From Verrucosispora sioxanthis (GTDB taxonomy: Bacteria > Actinomycetota > Actinomycetes > Mycobacteriales > Micromonosporaceae), in contig NZ_SAIY01000009.1 of NCBI RefSeq assembly GCF_010560025.1, positions 186,001-250,000 of the forward strand: a DNA stretch of 64,000 bases, written 5' to 3'. Positions 52,215 to 61,602 of this stretch are shown in pieces. Both the position numbers and the translations under genes were made by a program. Within the stretch, counting starts at the first letter, position 1. The number at the start of each line of letters is the position of its first letter. Under the pieces are notes generated by a model. It made no database searches and was not told the DNA's origin. It worked only from the letters and a program-made list of their open reading frames with translations.

Positions 52215-52787
52215 TCAACCGGTCCGGCAGAGATGGTCACGCACGGCGGTCAGCGGCAGCGCCCAGGGGAAGGTGTGCTGGTGCCGCTCACCCGTGCCCG
52301 GCGGATGCAGCGGGTAGACGTCGTCGCCGAAGAGCACGCTCACTCCCCACTCGGAGAGCCGGGCGAGGCCGGCCCGGAAGGCCGGATGGGCGGCCATCGC
52401 CGCGTTCGTGTACGGCACGGCCACCAGCGGTATCCCCCGACCCTGGGCCTCCACCAGCAGCCCCAGGGCGAGGGTGTCGGCGATGCCGGCCACCCATTTG
52501 TTCACGGTGTTGACCGTGGCCGGGCAGACGATCATTGCATCGGCGGTGGGCAGCACGTCGGGGTCGCCCGGGTTCTTGTAGTGGGTGCGTACCGGGTGGC
52601 CGGTCTGACGGGCCAGTGCGGTGCGATCGACGAACTTGGCGCCGTCGGGCGTGGTGATCACGCAGACGTCCCAGCCGTCCTGCTGGGCCAGGTCGACGAG
52701 CCGGCCCACGTCTCGGGCCAGCGGCGAGCCACAGGCGATGATGTAGAGCACCTGGCGGTGCCCGTCGTGGCGGTGCGAACCGGTCAT
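52215..52787 (-). CDS. Flavoprotein (PPC decarboxylase-like fold)
   Basis: 190 residues of the Pfam Flavoprotein family, which binds FMN and includes phosphopantothenoylcysteine decarboxylase and lantibiotic EpiD. Motifs are LYIIACGSPLARDVGRLVDL at the N-terminus and MIVCPATVNTVNKWVAGIAD in the middle. Substrate unknown. It starts 14 bp from the stop of the XRE-regulator gene upstream on the same strand, so the two are co-transcribed. Confidence 0.88.
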   Translation of the reverse strand: MTGSHRHDGHRQVLYIIACGSPLARDVGRLVDLAQQDGWDVCVITTPDGAKFVDRTALARQTGHPVRTHYKNPGDPDVLPTADAMIVCPATVNTVNKWVAGIADTLALGLLVEAQGRGIPLVAVPYTNAAMAAHPAFRAGLARLSEWGVSVLFGDDVYPLHPPGTGERHQHTFPWALPLTAVRDHLCRTG

Positions 52788-52800
52788 GCCGGCTCCGAGG

Positions 52801-54030
52801 TCATACTCCTACTCCCATGTGCTCAGCCAACTCCGCGATCGGAGAAGGCGGCGCACCACGTGTGCGACGAAGCACGTCCGACATCACCTCGTGGGCGATC
52901 GGGCGGCAGCGGATCTCGGACGGCGCCAGGCGGTCACCGCGCAGCAGCATCTCCCCGGCATTTGCGACATCGCCGATCAGGGCGTAGCCCCGGGCCAGGT
53001 CCAGCAGGTGGTGCGCCCGGCGTTCGGGCAGCATCGCGTCGAACGGCGCCGGCTGGATCCGCTGGCGGTGCACCTCGACGGCCCGCCCGCCGTCGCCGAG
53101 TTCGACGGCGGCCGCCGCCCGGTGCAGTTCCACGTTCGTCGGCCCGAACGAGGTCCAGTAGTGGTTCTGGTCGCCGCCCAGCTCGATCGCGGCCGCGTGC
53201 GCCCCGTCGAGCAGGTCCTCCACGGTGGCGGTGTCGCCGATGCGGGAGGCGGCCATCGCGCCCTGCAGCAGCAGCATCCCGTAGACGGACAGGCGTTCGG
53301 GACGGCTGTCGTTGCCGCCGCCCGGAGCGAGCTGGTTGGCGATCCGCACGTTCAGCTCCAGCGCCGGCCGGGGCCGACCCATCGCCACCAACGCGTTGCA
53401 GACCCGGGTGGTGGCGACCCCGGCGAGCAGTGGGTCGTCGGCGCGTTGCGCGACGGCGATGGAACGGTCGGCGGCGAGCCAGGCGAGGTCGCACTCGCCG
53501 AGCTTGCGCAGCACCGAGGAGGCGAGCTGGTAAACCTGCCCGAGCAGGTGGGCGGCGCGCTGGGCCTGGTCACCGCCGTACACGGCGTCGGCCGCCTGGG
53601 CGTCGCGGAGCAGCTTCGGCAGGGCCCGGGTGAGCATCCCGTAGCGGCCGTACTGGTAGGTCAGCCAGGCGTGGGTGACCGCCTTGCTCATGTCGGCCAG
53701 TGGCGGCGGGCTCGGTGCGGCGTCGAAGTACGCGCTTATCGAGTCGTACCGCTCCAGGGCGGCCCGGATCTCCTCGACCTCGAACTGTTCGATGCAGTTG
53801 AGCGCGTCGGTGCGCCGCTCCGGGTCCTTGCCGAGCAGCAGTTGCACGTCCATCTGGAGGATGTCGGCGATCTCGTAGAGCACGGAGAACTTGTCCAGTC
53901 GCCGGACGCCCCGCTCGATCTTGTCGACCCAGCTCTTCGACTTGCCCAACCGGTCGGCGAACACCTGCTGCGACATCTTGCGCCGGCCGCGCCAGTAGGC
54001 CACCCGCCGCCCGATGGGTAGCTCGTCCAT
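52801..54030 (-). CDS. XRE-family regulator with TPR-like C-terminal region
   Basis: 409 residues. The N-terminal XRE HTH spans about 8-62 (VAYWRGRRKMSQQVFADRLG, KSKSWVDKIERGVRRLDKF). The rest is a helical tetratricopeptide-like region (AAHLLGQVYQLASSVLRKLG, LAWLAADRSIAVAQRADDPL). Such actinobacterial proteins often accompany small flavoproteins and prim-pol-like genes. ATG start; divergent from a prim-pol-like gene with a palindrome in the gap. Confidence 0.88.
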   Translation of the reverse strand: MDELPIGRRVAYWRGRRKMSQQVFADRLGKSKSWVDKIERGVRRLDKFSVLYEIADILQMDVQLLLGKDPERRTDALNCIEQFEVEEIRAALERYDSISAYFDAAPSPPPLADMSKAVTHAWLTYQYGRYGMLTRALPKLLRDAQAADAVYGGDQAQRAAHLLGQVYQLASSVLRKLGECDLAWLAADRSIAVAQRADDPLLAGVATTRVCNALVAMGRPRPALELNVRIANQLAPGGGNDSRPERLSVYGMLLLQGAMAASRIGDTATVEDLLDGAHAAAIELGGDQNHYWTSFGPTNVELHRAAAAVELGDGGRAVEVHRQRIQPAPFDAMLPERRAHHLLDLARGYALIGDVANAGEMLLRGDRLAPSEIRCRPIAHEVMSDVLRRTRGAPPSPIAELAEHMGVGV

Positions 54031-54169
54031 CTCCCCAGTCCTCCCCTTGCTGGAGCCCTGGCCGGGGGCCGGGGGCCGTTCAGTGGGCGCGGCGATCCGT
54101 CCGTATCTCAGGTTTCCGCTGGTCGCACAGGAGGTGCGTCAGCCGTCCGGCCGAACCTCGTACTTTTCG

Positions 54170-54180
54170 TGCAAGTTGCA
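54170..54180. promoter_or_regulatory. Palindrome TGCAAGTTGCA in the XRE/prim-pol divergent gap
   Basis: TGCAA-G-TTGCA is a perfect palindrome about a single base, within an A/T-rich patch (ACTTTTCGTGCAAG) that stands out in this G+C-rich gap. The location between divergent genes, one encoding an XRE regulator, suggests an operator. It is inferred only. Confidence 0.5.
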
Positions 54181-54271
54181 TCGGCCACTTTGTCAAACAG
54201 AACGACGACGGGCTGCGGCAGTGACGGGTCTCGACGTACGAGCTGACGCCGGCCGGGCGCGGCGAGGGGAG

Positions 54272-54952
54272 ATGACACCAATGTGGGGGAATGTCGGACC
54301 GCACGTGGCGCGTCTGTCGCCGTTGGAACGGGTACGACTGCGCCGGGTCGCCGTGCGCTACGCCCTGCACGGGTGGGCGGTGACCCCGGGTGCCTGCCTG
54401 GCGCGGAGCCGCTTCGTCTGCGGCCGGGCCGGCTGCCCGACGGTCGGCTGCCACCCCGCCCTGGAGGACTGGGAGCACGCGGCCAGCACCGATCCGGCGC
54501 GGGTGGCCACCTGGTGGCGGTCCCGGCCGCACGGCCTGCTGCTGCCCACCGGCCGCTCCTTCGACGTGCTGGAGATCCCCGCCCACCTGGGTCGGCTGGT
54601 CCTGGACGCGGTGCGCGTGCACCCGGTCGGCCCGGGGGTACGCGGACCGGTGCTGGTCACCCCGACCGGACGGTGGATGTTCCTGGTCCGCCCCGGCGAC
54701 CCGTTGCGGCCGGAACTGGAGCACTGCTTCGACGTGGTCCTGCACGGTCGCGGCTCCTGGGTCGCGGCGCCACCGACCCGGCTGCCCGAGGGACAGGTCC
54801 GCTGGGCGGTCGCACCGGAGCAGGCCCGGTGGCAGCTACCGGATGCCTACCTGGTGCAGAACACAGTTGTCGAGGCGCTGCGTTCCACCGGCGCGACGCT
54901 CACCTCGGCCCTGGTCCCCGGCCAGCTGCCGCTGCCCCGCCGGGGCCGCTGA
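54272..54952 (+). CDS. Prim-pol-like (bifunctional primase/polymerase N-terminal) protein
   Basis: 226 residues similar to the N-terminal primase-polymerase domain of actinobacterial proteins annotated as bifunctional DNA primase/polymerase. The segment AVRYALHGWAVTPGACLAR, the paired-Cys knuckle CGRAGCPTVGC and LPTGRSFDVLEIPAHLG are typical. The usual second catalytic Asp of active prim-pol is replaced by Glu-Ile-Pro in DVLEIP, so enzymatic activity is doubtful. An ATG at 54281 is an alternative start, 11 bases behind GAGGGG. Confidence 0.75.
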   Translation: MTPMWGNVGPHVARLSPLERVRLRRVAVRYALHGWAVTPGACLARSRFVCGRAGCPTVGCHPALEDWEHAASTDPARVATWWRSRPHGLLLPTGRSFDVLEIPAHLGRLVLDAVRVHPVGPGVRGPVLVTPTGRWMFLVRPGDPLRPELEHCFDVVLHGRGSWVAAPPTRLPEGQVRWAVAPEQARWQLPDAYLVQNTVVEALRSTGATLTSALVPGQLPLPRRGR

Positions 54953-55366
54953 GGCGGATGACCCACGGTCCGACGCGCCGGCAGCGAGACCCGGACGGAC
55001 CGGCGCTCGTTGCACCCTTCGACGGCGCGTCCGCGCCGGGAGCGGGGATGCGATGTCCACCGGCGACACCAGGCACCACCTGGGCGGAGCAGAGCCGCCC
55101 CGGCGACACCGGCCCGGCCACCGCTGGGGGCCACGCGTCCCCGGGCGCCCGACCCGGCCGTCCGCGACCGACCGGGTCCCGCCCGGCCATCATCCACCGC
55201 CCGGCCCGCTGGCCCTGACCCGAAGCCAGGTCCCGGCCACACCTCGCCCGACCAGGTCGACCCGCGCGGCCCGCCTCCGTGGCCGTCGAGATGGTCTCCG
55301 ACCGGCGTGTCGACTGCCGTGACTGTCACGGACACCCGGCTGCCGCACGGCTGGGGGTCGGTCCGG
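54953..55366. other. Convergent intergenic stretch without a supported gene
   Basis: No open frame has convincing codon bias or motifs. A near-perfect palindrome CCGTGAC-T-GTCACGG lies at 55317-55331 just before the end of the ApbE gene and could be part of a terminator. Nothing else is recognised. Confidence 0.45.
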
Positions 55367-56140
55367 CTAGTCGGTGAGCGGCAGGTTTGTGGAGTGCAGG
55401 CACCGGGCGTCGTCGGTGACCACCGCGTGCTGGTAGCCGGGCAGCCGATCCAGCCAGCCGATCCCGGCCACGCCCATGGCCACGGCCGCGGTGGCGTACG
55501 CGTCGGCCAGCCCGAGGTCGTGCCCGACCACCGTCACCGACCGCAGGCCCCGGGCGGGGGTGCCACGGCGCGGATCCCGCACGTGGTGGCCGCGTTCGTA
55601 GACACCCGACGTGGCGACCGCGAGGTCCGTCCCGCTGAGCACCAGACAGACCGCCGACGGGTTCCAGGGATGCCGCACACCGATCCGCCACGGCAGCCCG
55701 GTCGACGAATGCCCCCGCACCCGGACGTCACCACCGGCGTTGAGGCAGTGGTTGTCGGCACCGGCCGCACGCAACCGATCCGAGGCCACCTGGACCGCCC
55801 AACCCTTGACGTACCCGGACGGGTCCAGCCCGCCGGTGGCGTACGCGTCGAAGAAGCCGTCGGTGGCGTCCCACAGGTCGGCGCAGCGTTCCATCACCCG
55901 GCGCAGGTCGGCGGACGCCTCGGAGAGCAGCAGCTCGCCCCGGTCGAAGCGGCACACCTCGCTGTCCGGCTGATACGTGCTGAACCTCGCGTCCACCTCC
56001 CGTAGCCAGGCGAACACCTCGTCGGCCAACGTGGCCAGCTCGGTCGCGGGCCGATCGTCGGCGATGTCCAGACTGACCGGCGTACCCATGACGTGTTCGA
56101 CGCGGCGCAGTCCGGGCCGGATCGAACTCGCGGCGCTCAT
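55367..56140 (-). CDS. apbE: FAD:protein FMN transferase (ApbE family)
   Basis: Attaches FMN covalently to a Thr or Ser of exported flavoproteins. 257 residues; motifs are VMGTPVSLDIADD, LDPSGYVKGWAVQ (typical FxPSGIVKGWA), LNAGGDVRVRG and DLGLADAYATAAVAMG with the metal-binding Asp. No signal peptide is evident, so it may work in the cytoplasm before export or be an inner-leaflet enzyme. The start overlaps the FMN-binding protein stop by ATGA; that protein is its obvious substrate. Confidence 0.93.
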   Translation of the reverse strand: MSAASSIRPGLRRVEHVMGTPVSLDIADDRPATELATLADEVFAWLREVDARFSTYQPDSEVCRFDRGELLLSEASADLRRVMERCADLWDATDGFFDAYATGGLDPSGYVKGWAVQVASDRLRAAGADNHCLNAGGDVRVRGHSSTGLPWRIGVRHPWNPSAVCLVLSGTDLAVATSGVYERGHHVRDPRRGTPARGLRSVTVVGHDLGLADAYATAAVAMGVAGIGWLDRLPGYQHAVVTDDARCLHSTNLPLTD

Positions 56141-56763
56141 CGCGCCCGGTCGATGGCAGCCTGCAACGACCGTTGGTAGGACTCGCTGGTCGCGGTCGCC
56201 CCGGAGACGGTGTCCAGGTCGGCGCTCTGCCGCTGCACCACGAGTCCCGCGGTGCCGCTGTACCGATCGTCCACCTGGCTGCTGCGTTGGTCGGACTGGG
56301 CGGTGCGCTCCGGTAGTTCGAGCGCCTCCGCGTCCACGATCCGGGCGCCGTCCAGCGAGATCGCCACCTGCACGTTGCCGAACTCGTTGCTGACCACGGG
56401 CCCGACGACACGACGGACCGCGGGTTGCGGGGCGGCGGTGCTGGGTCGTGCCGCCGGTGGCTTCTTCGTGGCGTCGCTCGACGGGCCGGCACGGCCGGCA
56501 GATGGGCTCGCCGTTTTCCGGCCGGGCTCTGCCGACCTGCTGGTACGCGGTCGCGGACTCGCGGTGGCGGTCGCCTCGGCTGGTTCGGCGGTCGGCTCGG
56601 CTGCCGTCGTCGACTCCCCGGCGCCGGATGTCGCCGGCGCGGGTACCTGCTGGGCCACCGTGCTGGTGTCCGGTGCCGCCTTGAGCACCACCAGAGCGGT
56701 GGTGCTGGCCGCCAGGCCGCTGATTGCGAACAGCGCACGACGCATGCGGCGATGCCCTCTCAT
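56137..56763 (-). CDS. Exported FMN-binding domain protein
   Basis: 208 residues: N-terminal membrane anchor (LFAISGLAASTTALVVL), then a Thr/Ala/Pro-rich extracellular linker of about 80 residues, and an FMN_bind domain (VSNEFGNVQVAISLDGARIV). The flavinylation motif SGATATSESYQ holds the Thr/Ser expected to carry FMN. Overlaps by ATGA both with the upstream ferric-reductase-like gene and with apbE, so all three are co-translated. Likely an extracytoplasmic electron carrier. Confidence 0.9.
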   Translation of the reverse strand: MRGHRRMRRALFAISGLAASTTALVVLKAAPDTSTVAQQVPAPATSGAGESTTAAEPTAEPAEATATASPRPRTSRSAEPGRKTASPSAGRAGPSSDATKKPPAARPSTAAPQPAVRRVVGPVVSNEFGNVQVAISLDGARIVDAEALELPERTAQSDQRSSQVDDRYSGTAGLVVQRQSADLDTVSGATATSESYQRSLQAAIDRAR

Positions 56764-58175
56764 AGTTCGAAGGTGGCGAGGTGGATCTGTCGGCGTGGCA
56801 CGCCGACCCGGCGGAGCAGTTGCCGGCTCTGCTCGACCAGTCCCGGCGGGCCGCAGAGATAGACGTCCCGCCGAGCCACGTCCGGCACCAACCGGCGCAG
56901 ACCGTCCGTGGTCATCACCTGCCGGGGTCCGGGATCGTCACGCGAGCCGACCACGTACCAGACCTGGACGCCGCGTGCCTGCGCCAGCCAGTCCAGTTCC
57001 CGGTGCAGCACCACGTCGGCGGGGGCACGCACCCGGTAGATCAGCGCGGAACCCGGCGGCAGTTCCTCCAGCATGGCCCGCAGCGGGGTGATGCCGCTGC
57101 CGCCGGCGATCAGCAGGGCCCGCTCGCGGGTGCGGTGCGCCGCGGTGAAGGTGCCCGACGGGCCGACCGCCCAGACCCGGACCCCCGGCTCCAGCTCACG
57201 CAGGTCACGGGTGTGCGCACCGACCACCTTGACCGTCAGGCGTAGCCACCGGCCGTTGGCCGCGGCGGACACCGAGAAGGGATGGGACTGCCACCAACAG
57301 CCCCTGGTCAGGAACCGCCAGCGGAAGAACTGCCCGCCGAGCATCGTCAGCCGGTCGAGTCGCTCGCCGGTCAGATAGATCGACACGGTGTCCGGGTTCT
57401 CCGCGACGACGTCGGCCACCCGCAACCGGTGCCGCAGGTTGAACGCCAGCGGGGCGATCACCCGGCCGTACAGCAGTGCGGCGACCACCAGCAGGTAGAG
57501 GCCGATCCATCCGGTACGCACCGGATCGGGGCGGAACAGCTGGGTGCCGTTGCTGAACTGGTGGGCGAAGCCGAGCAGCAGCACCGCGTACGCGGCCAGG
57601 TGGGTGGCGTGCCACAGCTCGTAGGGCAGCGCCCGGCGTACCGCCCGGACACCCGTCAGCCCGATCAGTACCAGCAGGCCGGCGGCGGCGAACGCCGAGA
57701 CCATGTCCTGGTAGTCGCGCAGCATCACGCCGGCCTGGCTCAGTGGCGACCGGCCTTCCAGCCGGGCGTAGCCGACGAGGATCAGGGACATGTGCGCGAG
57801 CACCGCGACCAGCAGGGTGGCCCCGACGTCCCGATGCCAGCGGGCGATCCGTTCGCCACCGGCCACCCGCTCCAGCACCGGCAGCCGGCTCATCATCAAC
57901 ACCTGCACGAGCAGCAGGTAACCGGCGAGCAGGCCGCTGATCTGACCCGCGCCGGTGAGCATCGCGGTGCTGCCGGCCAGGGAGCCGGCCGGCGTGTCCG
58001 TCCACCAGGGCAGCACGGCGGCGACCAGCCCGAGCAGGAACAGTCCGACCAGCAGCCGCCGGCCACCGGCACCGCGCCGTGGTACGACCGGCAACGGACT
58101 CCCGGTGGTGGGCCGACCGCCGGACCGGGAGTGCGCCGCGGTCCGGCGGTCGGAGTAGAGGTCGGGGTGGGTCAC
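56760..58175 (-). CDS. Ferric-reductase-like transmembrane flavocytochrome
   Basis: 471 residues. About six helices (40-230) with histidines placed for two hemes (RWHRDVG, VLAHMSLILVG, LWHATHLAAY, LGFAHQF). Next comes an FAD-binding domain (FFRWRFLTR, SHPFSVSAAANG) and an NAD(P)-binding domain (LLIAGGSGITPLRAML, DVYLCGPPGLVE). It should carry electrons from NAD(P)H across the membrane, probably to the FMN-binding protein encoded next. GTGA overlap with the DUF1501 gene. Confidence 0.92.
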   Translation of the reverse strand: MTHPDLYSDRRTAAHSRSGGRPTTGSPLPVVPRRGAGGRRLLVGLFLLGLVAAVLPWWTDTPAGSLAGSTAMLTGAGQISGLLAGYLLLVQVLMMSRLPVLERVAGGERIARWHRDVGATLLVAVLAHMSLILVGYARLEGRSPLSQAGVMLRDYQDMVSAFAAAGLLVLIGLTGVRAVRRALPYELWHATHLAAYAVLLLGFAHQFSNGTQLFRPDPVRTGWIGLYLLVVAALLYGRVIAPLAFNLRHRLRVADVVAENPDTVSIYLTGERLDRLTMLGGQFFRWRFLTRGCWWQSHPFSVSAAANGRWLRLTVKVVGAHTRDLRELEPGVRVWAVGPSGTFTAAHRTRERALLIAGGSGITPLRAMLEELPPGSALIYRVRAPADVVLHRELDWLAQARGVQVWYVVGSRDDPGPRQVMTTDGLRRLVPDVARRDVYLCGPPGLVEQSRQLLRRVGVPRRQIHLATFEL

Positions 58176-59551
58176 GCGTACAGCTTCATCGGGGCGTACT
58201 TCATCCGGGGGAAGATCTTGTCCACCTCCGCGTTGGTCAGCCCGAACCGACCCTGCGCCACCGATCCGTAGACGTTGAACATGTTGTTGTACTCGGGTAC
58301 GTCACCGGAGTCGAGGCTGTCCAGTCCGTTCCAGGCACCGAGTAGCGAGCCGGCGAGCTTGCGACCGGACAGGATGGTCACCACGCCGCCGTGGCCGTGG
58401 TCGGTGCCGCCGCGGTTGGACGCGACCCGGCGACCGAACTCGCTGGAGATCATCACTGTCACGTCGGCGGCCCGGTCACCGAGGTCGGTGAAGAACGCCG
58501 CCAGCGCGGTCGCCAGCTCGTTCAACCGCCGGTACAACTGGCCGCCGTTCGTGGTGCCCTGATTCTCGTGGGTGTCGTAGCCGCCCATCCCGACGGTCGC
58601 CACCCGAACGTTGGCATCGCCCTTGATCAGCTGGGCGAGTGTCTGGAAGGCGGAGCCGACGCCCCGGTACTCGACGCCCTCGGCCGGCCGGTACGGCTCG
58701 GCGGCGAGCCTGCGCGCGGTGGCGAGTGCGCCGAGCCCGGCCTGCACCGCGTCCTCCACCGGGTGGTTGATACCGGTGAACAGGCCCTTGATCGCCTTCT
58801 CGGTGGCCTCCCGCTGCCGCTCGCTGCCGGCCAGCCGCAACGAGCCGACGTTGTTGAGCGAGAGTGCGCCGTTGTTGCCGACCAATGACCGGGGCAGGGT
58901 GCTACCGATGCCGACGCTGCGGAAGGCGGTGCCCTTGCCGAGCGCGTCGATCAGGCTGTCGAGCCAGCCCCGTCCGCCGGTCTCGCCGGGCAGGCCGCCG
59001 AGGTTGCAGGCGTCCGCGGCCTGGAAGTGGCTGCGGGACAGCCGCTCGTCGGAGACACCGGGGACGAAGCCCAACTGTCCGGACCGCAGCCACGGCTGCA
59101 GCGGCGCGAAGGCGCTGGTGAGCTTGAAGCCTCGACCGAGCGCCAGTGAGTCGTTGGGCAGCAGCAGCTCGGGACGGGCCCGGTCGAGCACCGGGTCGTT
59201 GTCCGGCGCGATCAGGCTCAGGCCGTCCAGGCCGCCGTACAGGAAGACGTGGATCAGCGTGCCCGTCTTGGTCGCCGCGAACGACGCCGAGGTGGTCACG
59301 AACTGGGCGGTCGCCAGGGCGGTGGCGGTGGCGGCGGCACCGGCGACGAAGGTACGCCGAGTCACCCCGCGACCATCCTGCTGCGCCTCCTCCAGTTCCT
59401 CCAGCCGCCGGTAACGGTCGGCCTCGGCGGCGTTCTCGGCGGCCACCACTTCGGCCTCCGCCCGCAGGAGTGCCTCGGCCGGGTTGTCGGCCAGCCGTCG
59501 CACGTCGGGGCAGTCGGGGTGCAGGTGATACGGGTACACAGTCTTCTCCAT
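58172..59551 (-). CDS. DUF1501 family protein, Tat exported
   Basis: 459 residues. A 60-residue N-terminal extension is followed by a twin-arginine signal (TRRTFVAGAAATATALATAQ), then an alkaline-phosphatase-superfamily-like core: IHVFLYGGLDGLSLIAPDND, SRSHFQAADACNLGG, SSEFGRRVASNRGGTDHGHG. DUF1501 proteins nearly always pair with DUF1800, and their substrate is unknown. ATG at 59551 with GAGG upstream; eight bases behind the DUF1800 stop and coupled downstream by GTGA. Confidence 0.9.
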   Translation of the reverse strand: MEKTVYPYHLHPDCPDVRRLADNPAEALLRAEAEVVAAENAAEADRYRRLEELEEAQQDGRGVTRRTFVAGAAATATALATAQFVTTSASFAATKTGTLIHVFLYGGLDGLSLIAPDNDPVLDRARPELLLPNDSLALGRGFKLTSAFAPLQPWLRSGQLGFVPGVSDERLSRSHFQAADACNLGGLPGETGGRGWLDSLIDALGKGTAFRSVGIGSTLPRSLVGNNGALSLNNVGSLRLAGSERQREATEKAIKGLFTGINHPVEDAVQAGLGALATARRLAAEPYRPAEGVEYRGVGSAFQTLAQLIKGDANVRVATVGMGGYDTHENQGTTNGGQLYRRLNELATALAAFFTDLGDRAADVTVMISSEFGRRVASNRGGTDHGHGGVVTILSGRKLAGSLLGAWNGLDSLDSGDVPEYNNMFNVYGSVAQGRFGLTNAEVDKIFPRMKYAPMKLYA

Positions 59552-59559
59552 CGGATGCC

Positions 59560-61602
59560 TCACCGGAGGTGGTGCTGGGGGGATGCGAGGATCGCCCGCG
59601 CGACGGCGGTGATGGCCCCGTTGAACGTCGCGTCGACCTTCGTACCGGCGGAGACCCCGGCCACGCCGAGGATCAGCGCCCGTTCCCGGTCGGTGAGCCG
59701 CTGCCGGATCAGCCGTCGGGCCAGTGCGTCGACGTACGCCCCGGCGGTGGCCGGTGGGGTGGCGACCAGCTTCTCCGCGCGGGTGAAGGTGAACACGGTG
59801 CGGTTGGCGGCGAGCAGGTCGTGGGCCTCGTTCCAGCCGTTGACCATGGTGCCGACGGAGGTCCACGCGAGGTAGACGTCCGGGTAGCCGTCGGGCGTCG
59901 GTTGACCCATCGGGTGGTGACCCAGCTCGCGCAGCTTGTCGTGGATCTGCCGCAGGCCGCGGGCGTACGCGGTCCGCTGGTTGCCGCCGTTGTCGTGGTT
60001 GGGCGCGGCCTCGGGTGACACACCGAGCGTGCGGTAGGTGGCCACCAGGTACTCCAGCGGGCGGCGCACCTTCTGGCCCACCGCGGCCCAGAACTCCGAC
60101 GAGCTGAACAGCGCGAGCAGCACCGGCTTGATCCGGCCCCGGTGGGAGGTGTACGCCTTCGCCAGCCGGTCCACGAGGGACTTGGGTGGGGTGTCCGACA
60201 CGAACCGGACGGCGAGGTTCTGTGCCACGTACCGGGCGGTCGAGGGGTGTAGCGCGAGATACGTGAGGTAGGCGTCGATCGCCGCCTCGGCCTTCTCCGG
60301 ATCGGCGGAGTTGTTGGCGTGGGTGAACCCCAGAATCTTCACCTTGCCGACGTAGTGCCGCTCCGGGCGGAACACGTAGCTGCCGTCCTTGACGCCCCGG
60401 CCGGTCTGCAACAGGGCCGCCTGGCGGACGTCGGCCTCGGTGTAGCCGCCGTCGACACCCACCGAGTACAGCTCGAGGTTCTCCCGGGCCAGGTTCTCGT
60501 TGACCGCGTCGGCACGGGAGTCGACCTGGTTGAGGTAGAGCAGCAGTGCCGGATGCCGGTTGGCGGCCAGGAACATCTCCGGATAACTGCCGAGCGCGTG
60601 CTTACGGATGACGTCCCGGTCGAACGAGTTGCGGTAGATCTCGCCGCCGTCGAAGTCGGCGGCCACGTGCAGGAAGTCGTTCCAGAAGTCGACCATCACC
60701 TCGAACAGCTGACGGTCGGACCAGATCTGCCGGGCGATCGTGGCATCCACCATCTCCCGCTCGGGCTGGGCGCCACGTTCGTTGAGCTGGTCGCGCTGCT
60801 CGCGCAACTGCTCCGGCGACAGCTTGAGAGTGGGCAGTTCGGCGAGCTTCAACTCCGCCTTCGTCGGGGCGATCTTCTCAGGCTCCAGCTGCCAGCGCAG
60901 CCAGCCGTCGATGCCGCGCTCCTTGATCTCCGCGAGTACCGCGGCGGTGGGGCCGAAGGTCAACCGGCGGGCCAGGTGCAGCTCCGGGTCCTTGGCGAGC
61001 ACCGTCTTCACGGTGACCTTGGTCGCCGCCGCCGCGGCGGCCGGACCGGAGAAGGTGCGCCCGCCCTTCGGCGCGTTCTTCTTCAGCGCCTCGCCGCCCC
61101 GGGAGCCCATGTAGCTGTCGTTCTGCTCGGTGTACGTGCGTACCGTGCTCGCCTGCTGCCCGCTCGGGCGGGTGGGGGAGCCATCCGTCGGTTTGGCGAT
61201 GGTGGCGTCGCCGGCGACCGCTGCCTCGTCGCCGAAGAAGGCGCGTACCCGGGGATTCATCGCGAGCATCGCGCCACCGGCCACGACGGCGGCGCTACCG
61301 CCGAGGGTGGCCAACGCTCGGCGACGGCCGGACGCACGGCGGGGTTCGTCGTCACCGTCCAGGTCGGGCAGTTCACCGCCGGGCCGGGCCGGGTCCAGCG
61401 GCACGCCGTACCCGTCCGGGCCGATCCACTGCGGTCCAGGGTTCGGGGCCGGCCGCTGGCCCTGGTGAACGTAGGGCTCCGGTCGGTACGGATCGGTTCG
61501 ATGGGTCGGATCGCCGTGCTGGGGGTGTGGTTGCGGGTACCGGCGCCCGTCCCATCCGCGATCGTCCTGCCGTCGGTGTGGTGGCACCTGATGGTCGGCC
61601 AT
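59560..61602 (-). CDS. DUF1800 family protein, exported
   Basis: 680 residues. A long Pro/Gln/Asp-rich N-terminus leads to an arginine-rich hydrophobic signal or anchor (SGRRRALATLGGSAAVVAGG). The DUF1800 domain runs from about residue 210 (ARRLTFGPTAAVLAEIKERG) to the end, with MVDFWNDFLHVAADFDGGEI, NENLARENLELYSVGVDGGY and ALFSSSEFWAAVGQKVRRPL. Function unknown. It heads the operon; ATG follows AGGAA. Confidence 0.92.
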   Translation of the reverse strand: MADHQVPPHRRQDDRGWDGRRYPQPHPQHGDPTHRTDPYRPEPYVHQGQRPAPNPGPQWIGPDGYGVPLDPARPGGELPDLDGDDEPRRASGRRRALATLGGSAAVVAGGAMLAMNPRVRAFFGDEAAVAGDATIAKPTDGSPTRPSGQQASTVRTYTEQNDSYMGSRGGEALKKNAPKGGRTFSGPAAAAAATKVTVKTVLAKDPELHLARRLTFGPTAAVLAEIKERGIDGWLRWQLEPEKIAPTKAELKLAELPTLKLSPEQLREQRDQLNERGAQPEREMVDATIARQIWSDRQLFEVMVDFWNDFLHVAADFDGGEIYRNSFDRDVIRKHALGSYPEMFLAANRHPALLLYLNQVDSRADAVNENLARENLELYSVGVDGGYTEADVRQAALLQTGRGVKDGSYVFRPERHYVGKVKILGFTHANNSADPEKAEAAIDAYLTYLALHPSTARYVAQNLAVRFVSDTPPKSLVDRLAKAYTSHRGRIKPVLLALFSSSEFWAAVGQKVRRPLEYLVATYRTLGVSPEAAPNHDNGGNQRTAYARGLRQIHDKLRELGHHPMGQPTPDGYPDVYLAWTSVGTMVNGWNEAHDLLAANRTVFTFTRAEKLVATPPATAGAYVDALARRLIRQRLTDRERALILGVAGVSAGTKVDATFNGAITAVARAILASPQHHLR

